From Batrachochytrium dendrobatidis JAM81 (taxonomy: Eukaryota > Chytridiomycota > Chytridiomycetes > Rhizophydiales), in assembly GCF_000203795.2 (NCBI RefSeq), contig NW_006281099.1, positions 3,870,532-3,934,531 on the forward strand: a DNA stretch of 64,000 nucleotides, in the 5' to 3' direction. Shown here piece after piece: positions 36,785 to 47,500 of this stretch. A model generated the notes under the pieces. It had not been told where the DNA came from, made no database searches, and saw only the letters and a program-made list of their open reading frames with translations. How positions within the stretch are numbered: position 1 is the first letter of the stretch; each line of letters begins with the position of its first letter. The position numbers and the translations under genes were made by a program.

Positions 36785-37655
36785 GATTAAGTTGAATAAA
36801 AATGGTTCAAGTTTTGATTTATGCGGCGGATTCCGACTGTGGCGCATATGATTCAAGTGGCTGCTGACCGAATGCCACTTGCACGTGATCTGATAAAAGT
36901 GAAATTGTCGTAATTGCAATTCCACAAACATTTTGTATCGACACAAATCACTTGCAAAATTATCGCATCAACATTGGATATTATGAGTCATGAAATGGGC
37001 TACATTTATTGTGTATCGTTGTTAAACATTTGACTGACTAGACGAATGCACTATTGACTACACCAATTACAATTGACATGCTTTATTTCGACAATCGCCA
37101 GTCGTATTCACGCGAAATAAAGTATTAGACTGGTAATCATACAATGCATGGTTATACTAAAAAAGGAATAATTTCAATTCAAAACTACATTTTTGATTGT
37201 GTGAGCATCATATCAATCAGCATTGTATTTATTAAGTCGAGAGTGTCTATCAAAGAAGCAATACAGCCAATTTCTAGTAGCAAGTTGCAACAAATATTTA
37301 ACCATTGTGTATTTCGAGGCGAGGCAGTCATCACAAGATGAATACAGAAAAGTTGCACTTTACGCGAATACAATTATAATTCGTATAAACTTTCCATTGT
37401 ATCGATAGCCTATTGTTCTGCATCAAATTGTCATCCTATGACCGAGAAGGTGTAGCCAATTAGCAAAGTTGTATATAGCATATATTCAAATGACCAAGCA
37501 TGAGATTTAAGGCGCTTGGTGCTTTATCAATGTATTTCAATTAGTCTTTATTATCTCAGTGATTTAAATTCTACATTCGACCAAAACAAAAGCATTGAAT
37601 AAACTTTTTTGAAAAACGGTCAGCCAAGTCTTTTCCAACATTAACACATATCTCA
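36785..37655. other. Divergent region between p22phox-like and SLC44 genes, with MITE copy F
   Basis: 871 bp. It holds a CACGTG motif at 36882-36887, 98 bp upstream of the p22phox-like start, and the decayed transposon copy F at 37099-37375. The final 280 bp should be the SLC44 promoter. Confidence 0.5.
37099..37375 (+). repeat. Decayed MITE copy F
   Basis: Both ends are recognisable: CAGTCGTATTCACGCGAAAT on the left and CACTTTACGCGAATACAATT on the right. Inside, ACAATGCATGGTTATACTAA matches ACAATGTATGGTTATGCCAA of the 43893-44419 element, and AGCAAGTTGCAACAAATATTTAA plus TCACAAGATGAATAC match its right part. It is about half the length of the intact copies and has many substitutions, so it is old and internally deleted. 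Confidence 0.65.
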
Positions 37656-40584
37656 ATGTCTAGACTAAACCCACAGTCTCAAAATACACGAGAACACCTT
37701 CAACCACCCAGTATAACCATCACTCGCACTCCATCTCAACGTAATCAAGAGCGTCGATCTACTCTTATCCGCCCAGATCTACAAGTGAATGTTAATGACC
37801 GACGATCCTCCTATATCCAACCACTGGCATCAGCATCTCCCCAATCCGCGTATTTGTCTCCAGATACTAAATCGCCAGCCTCTGCAACAGCACTTCTCCC
37901 AAGAAAATCGTCAGTAAGGGAATCTATTGGGATCCATGTTCAAATTCCTGTAAAAAAGCGAAAGTACTGCAATGATGCAATATGGCTGCTGCTTTTTTTA
38001 TGCGCAACAGGCGGAATGGCAACTATAAGTTATATGGCATTTACGCGCGGTTATTATCAAAGGTGTGATTCTAGTTATTTTAACAAGATTTTGGAAATAT
38101 GGGTGCTATATTTTCAAGTATTGAGGTCTACAGTGAATTAAATGACCCATGTGTACATTAAAACTTTAACTAAATTTCAATTAAACTGTTTATTTGAATA
38201 GACTACTTTATGAACGAGATTCCGAAGGAAGTTTGTGTGGAACATCTGCTGGCGAGGTCGATTCGTCACGCGATTTATCTGGCCAACCATATATCGCCTA
38301 CTACAATCTGAGTTCCACAAACTCATTTCGTCGATGTATTTCATCATGTCCTGATTTAACTGATTCTTTTAGTTCACTGATTTGCCAATATGGAATGGAC
38401 CCACCAGATACTGCTTCAACCTCAGTTCGTCAAGCACTTGTGGCTGCTGGGAATTGTACACTGACACATGCTAGCACTCCAGGTAATTTTAAAATATCAA
38501 GCAATGCATATACGTATATTTGAATGCTAATCAGTTTAATGCTATTTTCGTGTAGTTTTTAATCGATGCGTACCCAATGTGTTATTTAATAGCATTTCAA
38601 AAGATATTGCCTTGACCAATACTACCGCAGTGACTTTATGGGCTTCCAATTTAGTGGTAGATTTTAACCACGATACTTTTGCTGCAATGCTTTTCCAGCA
38701 AATCGCTTTGGATTGGTGGATTCTTATAGTGTATGTGATTAAAAGTAATCGTTCAAGTTTGTGGAAAATACTCAAAGTAGATGATTCATTTTAGCTTAAC
38801 TTGTAAATTTCACCAATACTATATAAATTCAGATCTATGAGCATCACGCTGGTTCTATCATACTCGTGGATTTTCTTGCTTGTGATCATGAGCAGGTTCA
38901 TCGTGTGGGCTACACTGTGGCTAGTGTTACTAGTGGCATGGGGTGGATCGGGATTTTTGTTATACATGTATATTTCACTGCAGTACTATGGACTGTCTCC
39001 ACTTAGTTCTACTATCTCAGCTGCGGGCGGCTATTATACTGCTTCTACGCTGCTTACATTGACATGCATTGTATTCATCATTTCAGTAGCCATTTCTATT
39101 TCGTCGTTTTTTTTCCGTAAAACAATTGCACTTGCTATCCGGATTATCATTGAAACTAGCAAGTAAGTAGACCTCAACATGCTATACAACTTACAAAATT
39201 GTAGAATTATGGGTATTCATCTAATCTTTAATTTGCTCATGGTATAAACAATACTATTTAAATTTTCACTTGGTCAGCTCGTTTCGAAAACTTCAGGTTC
39301 TATCAACAATCCCACTTGCAAAAACAGGTGCTGTTATTTTTCTTGGACTATACACAGTATTCATTGTATCGCTTCTATCAACGGTAGGAAAAGTGGTAAC
39401 GCCAATTACACGTACATACACGCTTCATAATTCAACATATACTGTTCCTACTGGAAGAGTGTTTGTACCATCGATGTAAGAAGTCTTTATATGTATTGAT
39501 ATTCAATTGCCTAAATTTGCTGACGAGATCTTATAAAACCTGTTTAACAACATAATACAGACACAACAACTATTTTCAATGCTATGCATTTGTATGGTTT
39601 CTATGGCTATATAATGTGGTGCACGCCGTCGGTGCAGTGTCTGTTGCAGGCGTGATTGGTGAAAACTATTTTACGCTTCAAAAAGAAGATCCCGACGTGA
39701 TTCATCAATCTATGAAATCAGCTGTCGCTCGAGTTTTTTTGTCTCATTTTGGCTCTACTTTGTTTGGGTCAATCAGTATCCCTTTGATCAAAGTTATCAA
39801 TATTGTTAATTGGTTTATTTCCTCTACCTTTTCAAAAGTAGAAAAAATAGAAGTTGCCAAAACAAAAGATTTATTTTTTGATCGGTGGTATCGGTGGCTC
39901 GGCGAATGTATGATATCTGTTAACGAAAAGGCATATATCACGGTAAGAATGTGACTTGACGTGCATGTCGAACCAGAACGCTGCTGATTCAATTGTTGTT
40001 TCCAAATGGATACTATGTATAGATGGCTTTGTTTGGCCACCCTTTTTGCGAATCTGCTAGACTTGGAGTGCGCATTACCGAGCAAAACAGTATCAGGCAC
40101 GTAAATTTTGAAATATTTGAGTAGTATTTTGCTAAATATCAAATAGTATCTAAATATTGTATTGCCATTAATTTTTCTATACGTGTATTATCAATGTCAA
40201 CTCTTGTCGAAAATGTGCTAAATGCTACATTGCTGAAACCACAGACTTAAAGTTGTAAGCGGCGTGTCTGGAGTCGTCATGTTTTTTGGAAAAGTATTGA
40301 TTACACTTGCAGCAGGATCATCTGGAGTAGTCCTAGTATGCACTGTAACACAGAAAAACACTCCAACATCAACTCTTGCACCCATTTTTATATTGTTGTT
40401 TATCCTTTCCTATCTGGTGGCATCAGTTATTATTGAGCCCTTTACGATTGCAATCGAAACGGTGTTTATATGCTTATGTGTCGATTTGGAAAATAATTCA
40501 GGCGGTGCAAATGGAGCTGTAAGCACTAGAGGCCGAGAGGCATTCAAAAAGTTTGATATTGTGAGTGTAGATGGTCAGCGATGA
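37656..40584 (+). CDS. Choline transporter-like protein (SLC44/CTL, Pns1 family)
   Basis: Multi-pass membrane protein. Eight exons: 37656-38062, 38202-38482, 38556-38730, 38833-39162, 39278-39475, 39561-39942, 40023-40096 and 40245-40584, giving about 728 residues. A Ser/Pro/Arg-rich cytosolic N-terminus ends in KKRKYCNDAIWLLLFLCATG, then the typical first loop RLLYERDSEGSLCG, CISSCPDL and VFNRCVPN with paired cysteines, and a long block of membrane helices (ILSYLV, FVWFLWLYNVVHAVGAVSV). This layout is characteristic of SLC44. Some members move choline; animal SLC44A1 is also reported to carry ethanolamine. Exon 7 has a GC donor (ATCAG|GCACGT), which alone keeps the frame. A 527-bp transposon is inserted 4 bp after the stop codon. 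Confidence 0.88.
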
Positions 40585-40588
40585 GTTA

Positions 40589-41115
40589 CAGCCGTATTCA
40601 CGTAAAATGGAAAACTTGTATTTATCTTGTGGTGACTTGATTTGTATTGCAATATTTAAATATTGTTGCGTTTTTCTACTACAAACTGGCTTTAATCAAC
40701 ATTTTCAATTCAATAAACACACCATCCATCATATAATACAATCACACTATAGTTGTAAACCAAGGTTGTTCTCATTGGCATAACCATACATTGTACGATC
40801 ATCAAATATCAAATATCAAGCTAGATGCATTGCATTGCAGTCCAGTCCAGATATTGGATCTTGATGTTTTCAAACTTATTTTTGTTGTATCCTAAACTGT
40901 CGGATATGTTTGCAATCTAGTTCAAAAAAGCAAACATTGCATGTTTCAGTAATACAACAATTGTTTATGCCAATCACCAATCAAAATATCAATAAACTAG
41001 CAGTTTAAAAAACAATATTGTCCAGTAAGTTGGCATCAATTATTCTACGAAACTGACAGTTTACTATGCACTTTGGCACGTTTATTCAGTGATCCATTTT
41101 ACGCGAATACGGCTG
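40589..41115 (+). mobile_element. 527-bp non-autonomous DNA transposon (MITE), copy A
   Basis: Terminal inverted repeats of about 23 bp: left CAGCCGTATTCACGTAAAAT, right ATTTTACGCGAATACGGCTG, flanked on both sides by TA (40587-40588 and 41116-41117). It is nearly identical over its full length to copy B at 43893-44419 in the opposite orientation. TA duplication and CAG ends fit the Tc1/mariner/pogo group. It has no transposase, only a 65-codon chance frame. It lies immediately after the SLC44 stop codon, so it probably forms part of that gene's 3' untranslated region. Confidence 0.88.
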
Positions 41116-41207
41116 TAAAAGACTCAAGTGCAGTTATACCAACACTTAAACAAGGTATTTACTTGAAATAGAATTGGGTTTGACAGCATTCTTATTTTTT
41201 ATAGCCT

Positions 41208-42273
41208 CTATTGGTTTGGAGCAGCGTACGGACTTTTTTTTTCTGGATGGTAGGTGAATTCATCAATGGCACTGCGAACACTATGGGAATATGACTAATG
41301 TTTGTAGTTTAATTAGATCAAGTTGATCCGAGTCATTGTGCAAAAAACGACACCAATAGTTACTATCGTAATATTCAAGTCATGGCATACCTTTCCAAAA
41401 TGATTCTGTAGCCTTGGAACAAATCCAGTGTACCCACTAATAAAAGTCTTTTGGGGATGATTCACAGGAAGCCTGTATGGACTCATATCTTCGGTATGAG
41501 TGTTTTGGTAGCTACTCGAGTTGGAAATCCCCATGTTCCACGCGGGAGGTTTTAAAGTGCCTAGCGTTTCTTTGATGGGACCTATTTTAGATGATTGTAT
41601 TTTTTGCATTCGCTCCCGATCTGCTTTAATATTCAATATACGAGGTGGAAGCTGGTTTTTAGATTTGAGCATCCGTTGGAAATTGGCAAGTGATGCATTT
41701 GTTGTCTCAACATATGGCTTTCCAAAATACTCTTGGGATCGTGGAATATATCCTGTATCATTTTAATGTATTGAATAGTGTTAGTGCATTATTTTGTAGA
41801 ATCAAGTAGATTGTCTTGTTTGGTATAAGATAGTCTGACATCACATTAATGTGGTGTCACTGTGTCTCAGTAATAGCTGCTTTATTCAAAAATGGTAAAA
41901 CATATTACGACCACAGCTAAAATAAAGATTAAAAATAAAGCATACCTGTATATCCAGGAACAGGTGGAAACGAAAACCGATCATCCCCTGTAGCGTACTT
42001 ATTACGTCCTTTCCAAATATGCGTATCTGTGTCTTCACCTGCAGCATGCATATGTTGCGAATCTTGTGGTGATGATATGGCTGTACCTGCCTTTGCTGCC
42101 CGAACGCGTCGAGCATAATCTTGCTGAATAGAGCCTTTTTTGAGCGATGGGTCAGTGTGCAGAATGTGTCTTGTTGCATTGCCGTATGTAAGACCAAACT
42201 GATATTTCATTGACGGAACAAACCCAGCAAACCCAGGTGTCGCAATGCACGCTGTATCATCTTGTAACTTCAT
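41208..42273 (-). CDS. CIMIP2 (FAM166) family ciliary microtubule inner protein
   Basis: Three exons, 41946-42273, 41391-41752 and 41208-41294, joined in phase to 258 residues. The protein has the family's repeated signature: TPGFAGFVPSMKYQFGLTYG near the start, PPVPGYTGYIPRSQEYFGKP in the middle, and FISGYTGFVPRLQNHFGKSY near the end. The P-G-Y-T-G-(F/Y)-(V/I)-P-R motif followed by a (F/Y)G-K/x-(S/T)-Y pattern defines the DUF2475/FAM166 family; animal members bind inside doublet microtubules of flagella. Three motif copies lie about 110 residues apart. It would act in the zoospore flagellum. The gene sits between the two inverted transposon copies. Confidence 0.83.
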
Positions 42274-42699
42274 TTTGAATGTTGCGCGATTGCAGTTTTA
42301 GAATTCGATAAATCTGGATTCGAGGTTTTATAGATTGCAAACGATTAGTCTACTGCAGTGATAAAAATTCGATAAAGTATAGAGTAGAGTATGTCACATA
42401 TTTTGACACTTGATGCAAATGCTTCAATTTAAACAATGTATGGTGATTTATTATATCAGCACAACTTACAATAGCACAGTATTGGATCGATAAAAAGATA
42501 ATGTATAGCAAGTCAACTTTGCAATTTTTGAAGTGCAATGTCTAGTAAGAAATGCACTCGTAATAAAATTGCATATTTTGGTTTGTTTTTGAAATAGCAT
42601 TGTGATTAAATATGGTTTATTTTCTTCACGTCATTGTTATTGATTCGGATTTAATAAAAATAAAAGACCCGATATAAAGGCAAATAGATATCATAGAAT
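42274..42699. other. CIMIP2 promoter and QPCT 3' region
   Basis: 426 bp between two minus-strand genes. Strongly AT-rich with GATAAA runs. No open frame, transposon end or RNA gene was seen. Confidence 0.45.
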
Positions 42700-43830
42700 C
42701 TATACATCAGGAACATGTAGTCCAAAATACTCCACTACCAAAGTTCGGAAAATTAAAGCCAAATCATGAACAGATTCGGCAGAAATTGCATTGGCATCAT
42801 CATGTTTCGTATGCCAAACCTTTGGAAATGGCACAGGAATGCAATGCACGATGGGAACACCAAGACGATAAAACGGAACATGATCATCCTGGATACTTTC
42901 AGGCGTCAAAAATGATGACAGTCCAGGTAAAAAAAATCCTTGATCGAGAGGATTATTGATTCGTTTGATTAGATCTGGTGATAGAATTTTTTCCTGAGCT
43001 AATCTTTTCTGAATATCGACCAGCTGATCCCAGATCCAACTTGTTTCAGGGTGGGTATTGGGAATAGTTATGTCCGCAGTGCCTAGCAAATCCAAGAGAA
43101 TCATGGCATCGATTTGATTTATAGGAGTTGTATAGTAGCTTCCTCCATTACTAAACTGATTCAGCATGTCTTGGATGGGGTCAGATTTAGCAAGGATATG
43201 CGTTTCAGACCACTTGCGAGCTAGATGTCGAGCTCCATAGATAGAATCTGTTTCAGACCATTCTACCAAGGCCTCTTCTCCATCAAAAAAGATCATTTGA
43301 AGGGTACTGAAACGATCGTTTGATTGGATCTTATTCTGCAACAGTTGGTTCGTAGTCTTGGCAATATCAACTAGAATCGCGCAAGGGACTGATGAATCGG
43401 TAGCTCCAATGAAGTCAAAATCCTTGAAGAACTTGGAGTCAAAGTGAGCAGCCAGTACAAGCCTACTTTGGGCCAAAGGGTCTTTGGTAACGATGATGTT
43501 GTTGAACTCTTTTTTGCCATAAGGAGTATCATCAGTGAATTTATCTTGCTCTATATGCCAACCTAAATCAGTGAACGTTTGGATAATAAACTGCTGTACT
43601 TTCTTGTTATTGTCTGTGCCAGATACTCTGGGAATCAGGAATGGTGCTAGAGTTGAGCCTGTGATGGTGAGATTTTCTTTGGCAGAATACGCAGCCAGTG
43701 TGTGCAACTGTGCGCTTTGTAGCTGGGTAAGAAACCTATCCACTATCTGCCGTCCTGTTGTCTGTGTTATAAAGATGATAAGGACAAGATACAATTGCCA
43801 TAGCACCAACATGGGGTTTTTAGTATGCAT
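42700..43830 (-). CDS. QPCT: Glutaminyl-peptide cyclotransferase (M28-type), secreted
   Basis: Converts N-terminal glutamine of peptides to pyroglutamate. A single exon of 376 residues (human QPCT 361). I start at the ATG at 43830 because it opens a signal peptide, MHTKNPMLVLWQLYLVLIIF ITQTTG. An in-frame ATG further upstream (43899 or 43935) would extend the protein into the adjacent transposon. The zinc-binding M28 residues are in LVLAAHFDSKFFKDFDFIGA (His, Asp) with TDSSVPCAILVDIA, the catalytic Glu in MIFFDGEEALVEWSETDSIY, and a C-terminal His in CIPVPFPKVWHTKHDDANAI. The HxPxxxFxxxWHTxxDD block is diagnostic for glutaminyl cyclases. It probably acts in the secretory pathway. Transposon copy B lies directly upstream of it. 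Confidence 0.9.
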   Translation of the reverse strand: MHTKNPMLVLWQLYLVLIIFITQTTGRQIVDRFLTQLQSAQLHTLAAYSAKENLTITGSTLAPFLIPRVSGTDNNKKVQQFIIQTFTDLGWHIEQDKFTDDTPYGKKEFNNIIVTKDPLAQSRLVLAAHFDSKFFKDFDFIGATDSSVPCAILVDIAKTTNQLLQNKIQSNDRFSTLQMIFFDGEEALVEWSETDSIYGARHLARKWSETHILAKSDPIQDMLNQFSNGGSYYTTPINQIDAMILLDLLGTADITIPNTHPETSWIWDQLVDIQKRLAQEKILSPDLIKRINNPLDQGFFLPGLSSFLTPESIQDDHVPFYRLGVPIVHCIPVPFPKVWHTKHDDANAISAESVHDLALIFRTLVVEYFGLHVPDV

Positions 43831-43892
43831 TCCTTCTACCAGCAAATTGTCCAGCAAGGTTAAATGGTAGTGAATGGTTGAGAAGCGATTTA

Positions 43893-44419
43893 CAGCCATA
43901 TTCGCGTAAAATGGATCACTGAATAAACGTGCCAAAGTGCATAGTAAACTGTCAGTTTCGTGAAATAATTGATGCCAACTTACTGGACAATATTGTTTTT
44001 TAAACTGCTAGTTTATTGATATTTTGATTGGTGATTGGCATAAACAATTGTTGTATTACTGGAACATGCAATGTTTGCTTTTTTGAACTAGATTGCAAAC
44101 ATATCCGACAGTTTAGGATACAACAAAAATAAGTTTGAAAACATCAAGATCCAATATCTGGACTGGACTGCAATGCAATGCATCTAGCTTGATATTCGAT
44201 ATTTGATGATCGTACAATGTATGGTTATGCCAATGAGAACAACCTTGGTTTACAACTATAGTGTGATTGTATTATATGATGGATGGTGTGTTTATTGAAT
44301 TGAAAATGTTGATTAAAGCCAGTTTGTAGTAGGAAAACGCAACAATATTTAAATATTGCAATACAAATCAAGTCACCACAAGATAAATACAAGTTTTCCA
44401 TTTTACGTGAATACGGCTG
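43893..44419 (-). mobile_element. 527-bp non-autonomous DNA transposon (MITE), copy B
   Basis: Same length as copy A and near-identical when reverse-complemented; I see only a handful of substitutions (for example CAGCCATATTCGCG at the left end). TA flanks both ends (43891-43892 and 44420-44421). The left end lies 63 bp upstream of the QPCT start codon, so it occupies that gene's promoter or 5' leader. The right end lies about 150 bp upstream of the WDR97-like gene, so both neighbours have their upstream region altered by this insertion. Confidence 0.88.
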
Positions 44420-44568
44420 TAAAAAATACAAAAAACTCGTGTATGGAATTGCCAATAGTATGTAGTTTAAAGCGGCTTTGAATAATGGTAATAAACTATA
44501 AACAAATTTTAAAAATTTACCTCTTTAATAAATATAATTGTAGTTTCCTTTACTATTAAATCGCTTAT

Positions 44569-47500
44569 ATGGCCGAGGTTGGCGCGAGTCGGCTGACGGC
44601 TTCTCATATTAAAATACCCAGCCATAAAGATACATTTCCTGTACGGCCAAGAAGCAGCCTGAAAAATGATGATACAGATCTAAATAATAGCACAGCTACT
44701 ATATATACTAAAAACAACACATACAATAGCAACTCCCATTTACAATCAGAGATCCAATTACTATGCATGATAAAGCCGCACCCATATCTAGCCAATGCCG
44801 TCAATAAGTTATTACATATTATTCCAACGTCTGAATTAAACATTCCCAACTTACTTCCACATTATCTTCAGAGCAAGATCATACCATTTCAGCAATTATC
44901 TTCCAAGCAAAAGCTACGTGCATTTTCATTTGCCGGTATAGCTCCGTCAGCATTTAATTTGCGCAAAGTTGGCCGTGATCTACTGGACTCTACAGCTGCA
45001 AATGCTCCTAGTTTTTCGCATAAACTCCATAATATTTGCGCAAACAACGAACCACAACTACAATCCATCGCCAACTTGTCTGATGACAATAATGGCGATC
45101 TTGCTGAACTGAGCGATCCTGATCCATTTTATCAGACTGGTCATGAACAACACTCGTATGCCTTTTTACTTCGACAGGGATTCAAGTTTCAACACATTAT
45201 TCGCCATCGTCATCAATTTCTTTCAGTTATTCATCATATACGAGTTCCTGTACATTTTGCTAACGGCAGTATTGGACACGAAGCTGAAAAAGATAATGAA
45301 ACTAAAAGTATCAAGGAAAGTGATATAGTCGAGGACCAACAGCGTATCACTCGAATTCAAGAAGATGAAGATGATGTGTTTCGAGATATCCCTACTGCTC
45401 CAACTACATTCAGACCGTCCAGTATTGCCACTCTCGATCGTAACCATTGTGTTAATATTTGGAATTTAGATAAAGATGGCGGATCAAAGCATCGCCAATG
45501 CGTACAAATGGAAGCCAAGTTTTCCCAGATTATATTTATCCCAAAATATGCTTTTTACGCAGGAGTATATGATCAGCATACAGTAAAGGTGACTCCATTT
45601 GTGTAGTTATGAGATTATACACTAGATTTGCATTAAACTCTGCCTTTTAAATACGTTTCTAGTTTTTCACATCCAAAATGGATATAACTAACTGGGTTAA
45701 TGCATCGCATCCAATCTATGTGTATGTCAAAGTAACCAAACGAGTTTCTTGTATACTTTTGTCGATAGATTTGAGTTTAACCGCACATTTATATTTACTT
45801 TTGGTTGATTATGTTTTAGTATACACTATTCTGCTCGATTTAACGAGCTTATTGTTGCGGGAACACACCATATTACGGTCAGTTTGTTTTGATCCAAATT
45901 AAAACGTGATTAAAGGTTTTCAATTTTACTAATCCTGGTATAACATATTATTCACAGATATGGTCACTAAATGGAGTGCATCAAAAGTAGGCAGATGCAT
46001 AAAATACAGTTGAAACACTGTTGACTTTGTGATTAGTTATTTATTAATACAATTACTTTAGAGGACAGATCCAGGTGGAAGCCACTCATAGAATCACAAT
46101 TAAAACAGGTCTCGAGAAAAATGACTGGATTGAAAATTTTTATATTGATGAAAAAAACAAGCAGATTTGGGCAGTTATTGATGTTCATTTAATGGTAAGA
46201 ATGAGGATTCTTTTGACAATTTAAAAAATCAGTTTATTTTACAAATTTACTATTCAATACATTAGCTATTCGACTATTTTACTGGCGAGCGGCTTGAGTA
46301 CATTGAAAATGTTACATCACGCAAAATTTCATGCATTATAAATCACGACGCATACCAGTACACGCTTGTAGGGAATATAGATGGAACAAGTAAGCATGCA
46401 GATAGTGCATTACTATTGTCCAATATACAACTGTTGTAATATGCATTGACTAAATTTATACATCTCAGTCAAAGTCATCAATATTGTCCGAGCAGTGGTG
46501 CACGAATTTGTTTCACATACAAAACGAGTGACTGCAATTGCAATTTACCCCTACGGACCATTGATTTTGTCATGTGGACTGGATTATTGTATTCGAATGT
46601 ACAATTTAAAATCATTTCGTGAAATATTTAGGTAAATTCAAGTGTTTACTACACGGTCAACTAAATAGTTGTGTCAACTGTGCATTGCTTCAAAGCTCCA
46701 ATCAAAACTAACAAGTCAATACCAATAGCTTCCGTATTCATGAGTTACCACGTGGGATGCAATTGATCAACGACAGTCAGCTTTTTATTTATACACGAAA
46801 TACCGTAGAAATTTGGGCTACAAACCAAATCAACTTGAATTTAGCAACGCTAAGGTATTTCCCTGATTTTGAATCATTTTACATTTTTAAATGCTGGCAT
46901 GCAATATTGATTAAAATGGCTGCTTGTTGTAACCAGTTCATCTACAACAAGTCTGGTTGCGTATAAAGGTTTGAATACACCTACCAGAATTGTGATTCGG
47001 ACAAGCGATGGTGTAATTCGACTATCAAGTCCAGCAAATGGAAGAGCAATAACTGCCACGCTACCTTTGCTAGAGACTGATGCCGTTCGAGATATTTCTT
47101 ATTTTCCTGCTTTAGGTACGCTGATCATTTGGTTTTAGAAATACACAATGCAATCATATTATAAAGGCCACAGATCAACTCAGACCTAAGAATTGAATTT
47201 ACTGCTTAAACAGATCGACTTTATGTTATGCTCAATAATGGAGAAATCTGGACTTTTCGCACCGACCACAATCCATGCACTGTGGTAGATATCTGGAGAC
47301 AAGCAGAAACAGGTAAATCAGTATTTGAATATCCGTATACATTCTATAACTTCACGATCTTGAATGTAGAATAGTTTAGTCTTACAACTTACCATTTTCG
47401 ACAAAAAGCTATGGAGCATTGTACAAAGCTAGTAGTATTTGAAGGATTCGGTACCAATGCAAATTTTACACAAGATGATATAACGACCCAACAGTCAAAA

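Noticed and set aside
40571..40783. A 65-70 codon frame identical in two places (also 44225-44455)
   Set aside because: It lies wholly inside the two near-identical MITE copies, begins in the terminal repeat and has no domain. Its conservation reflects recent duplication of the element, not coding constraint.
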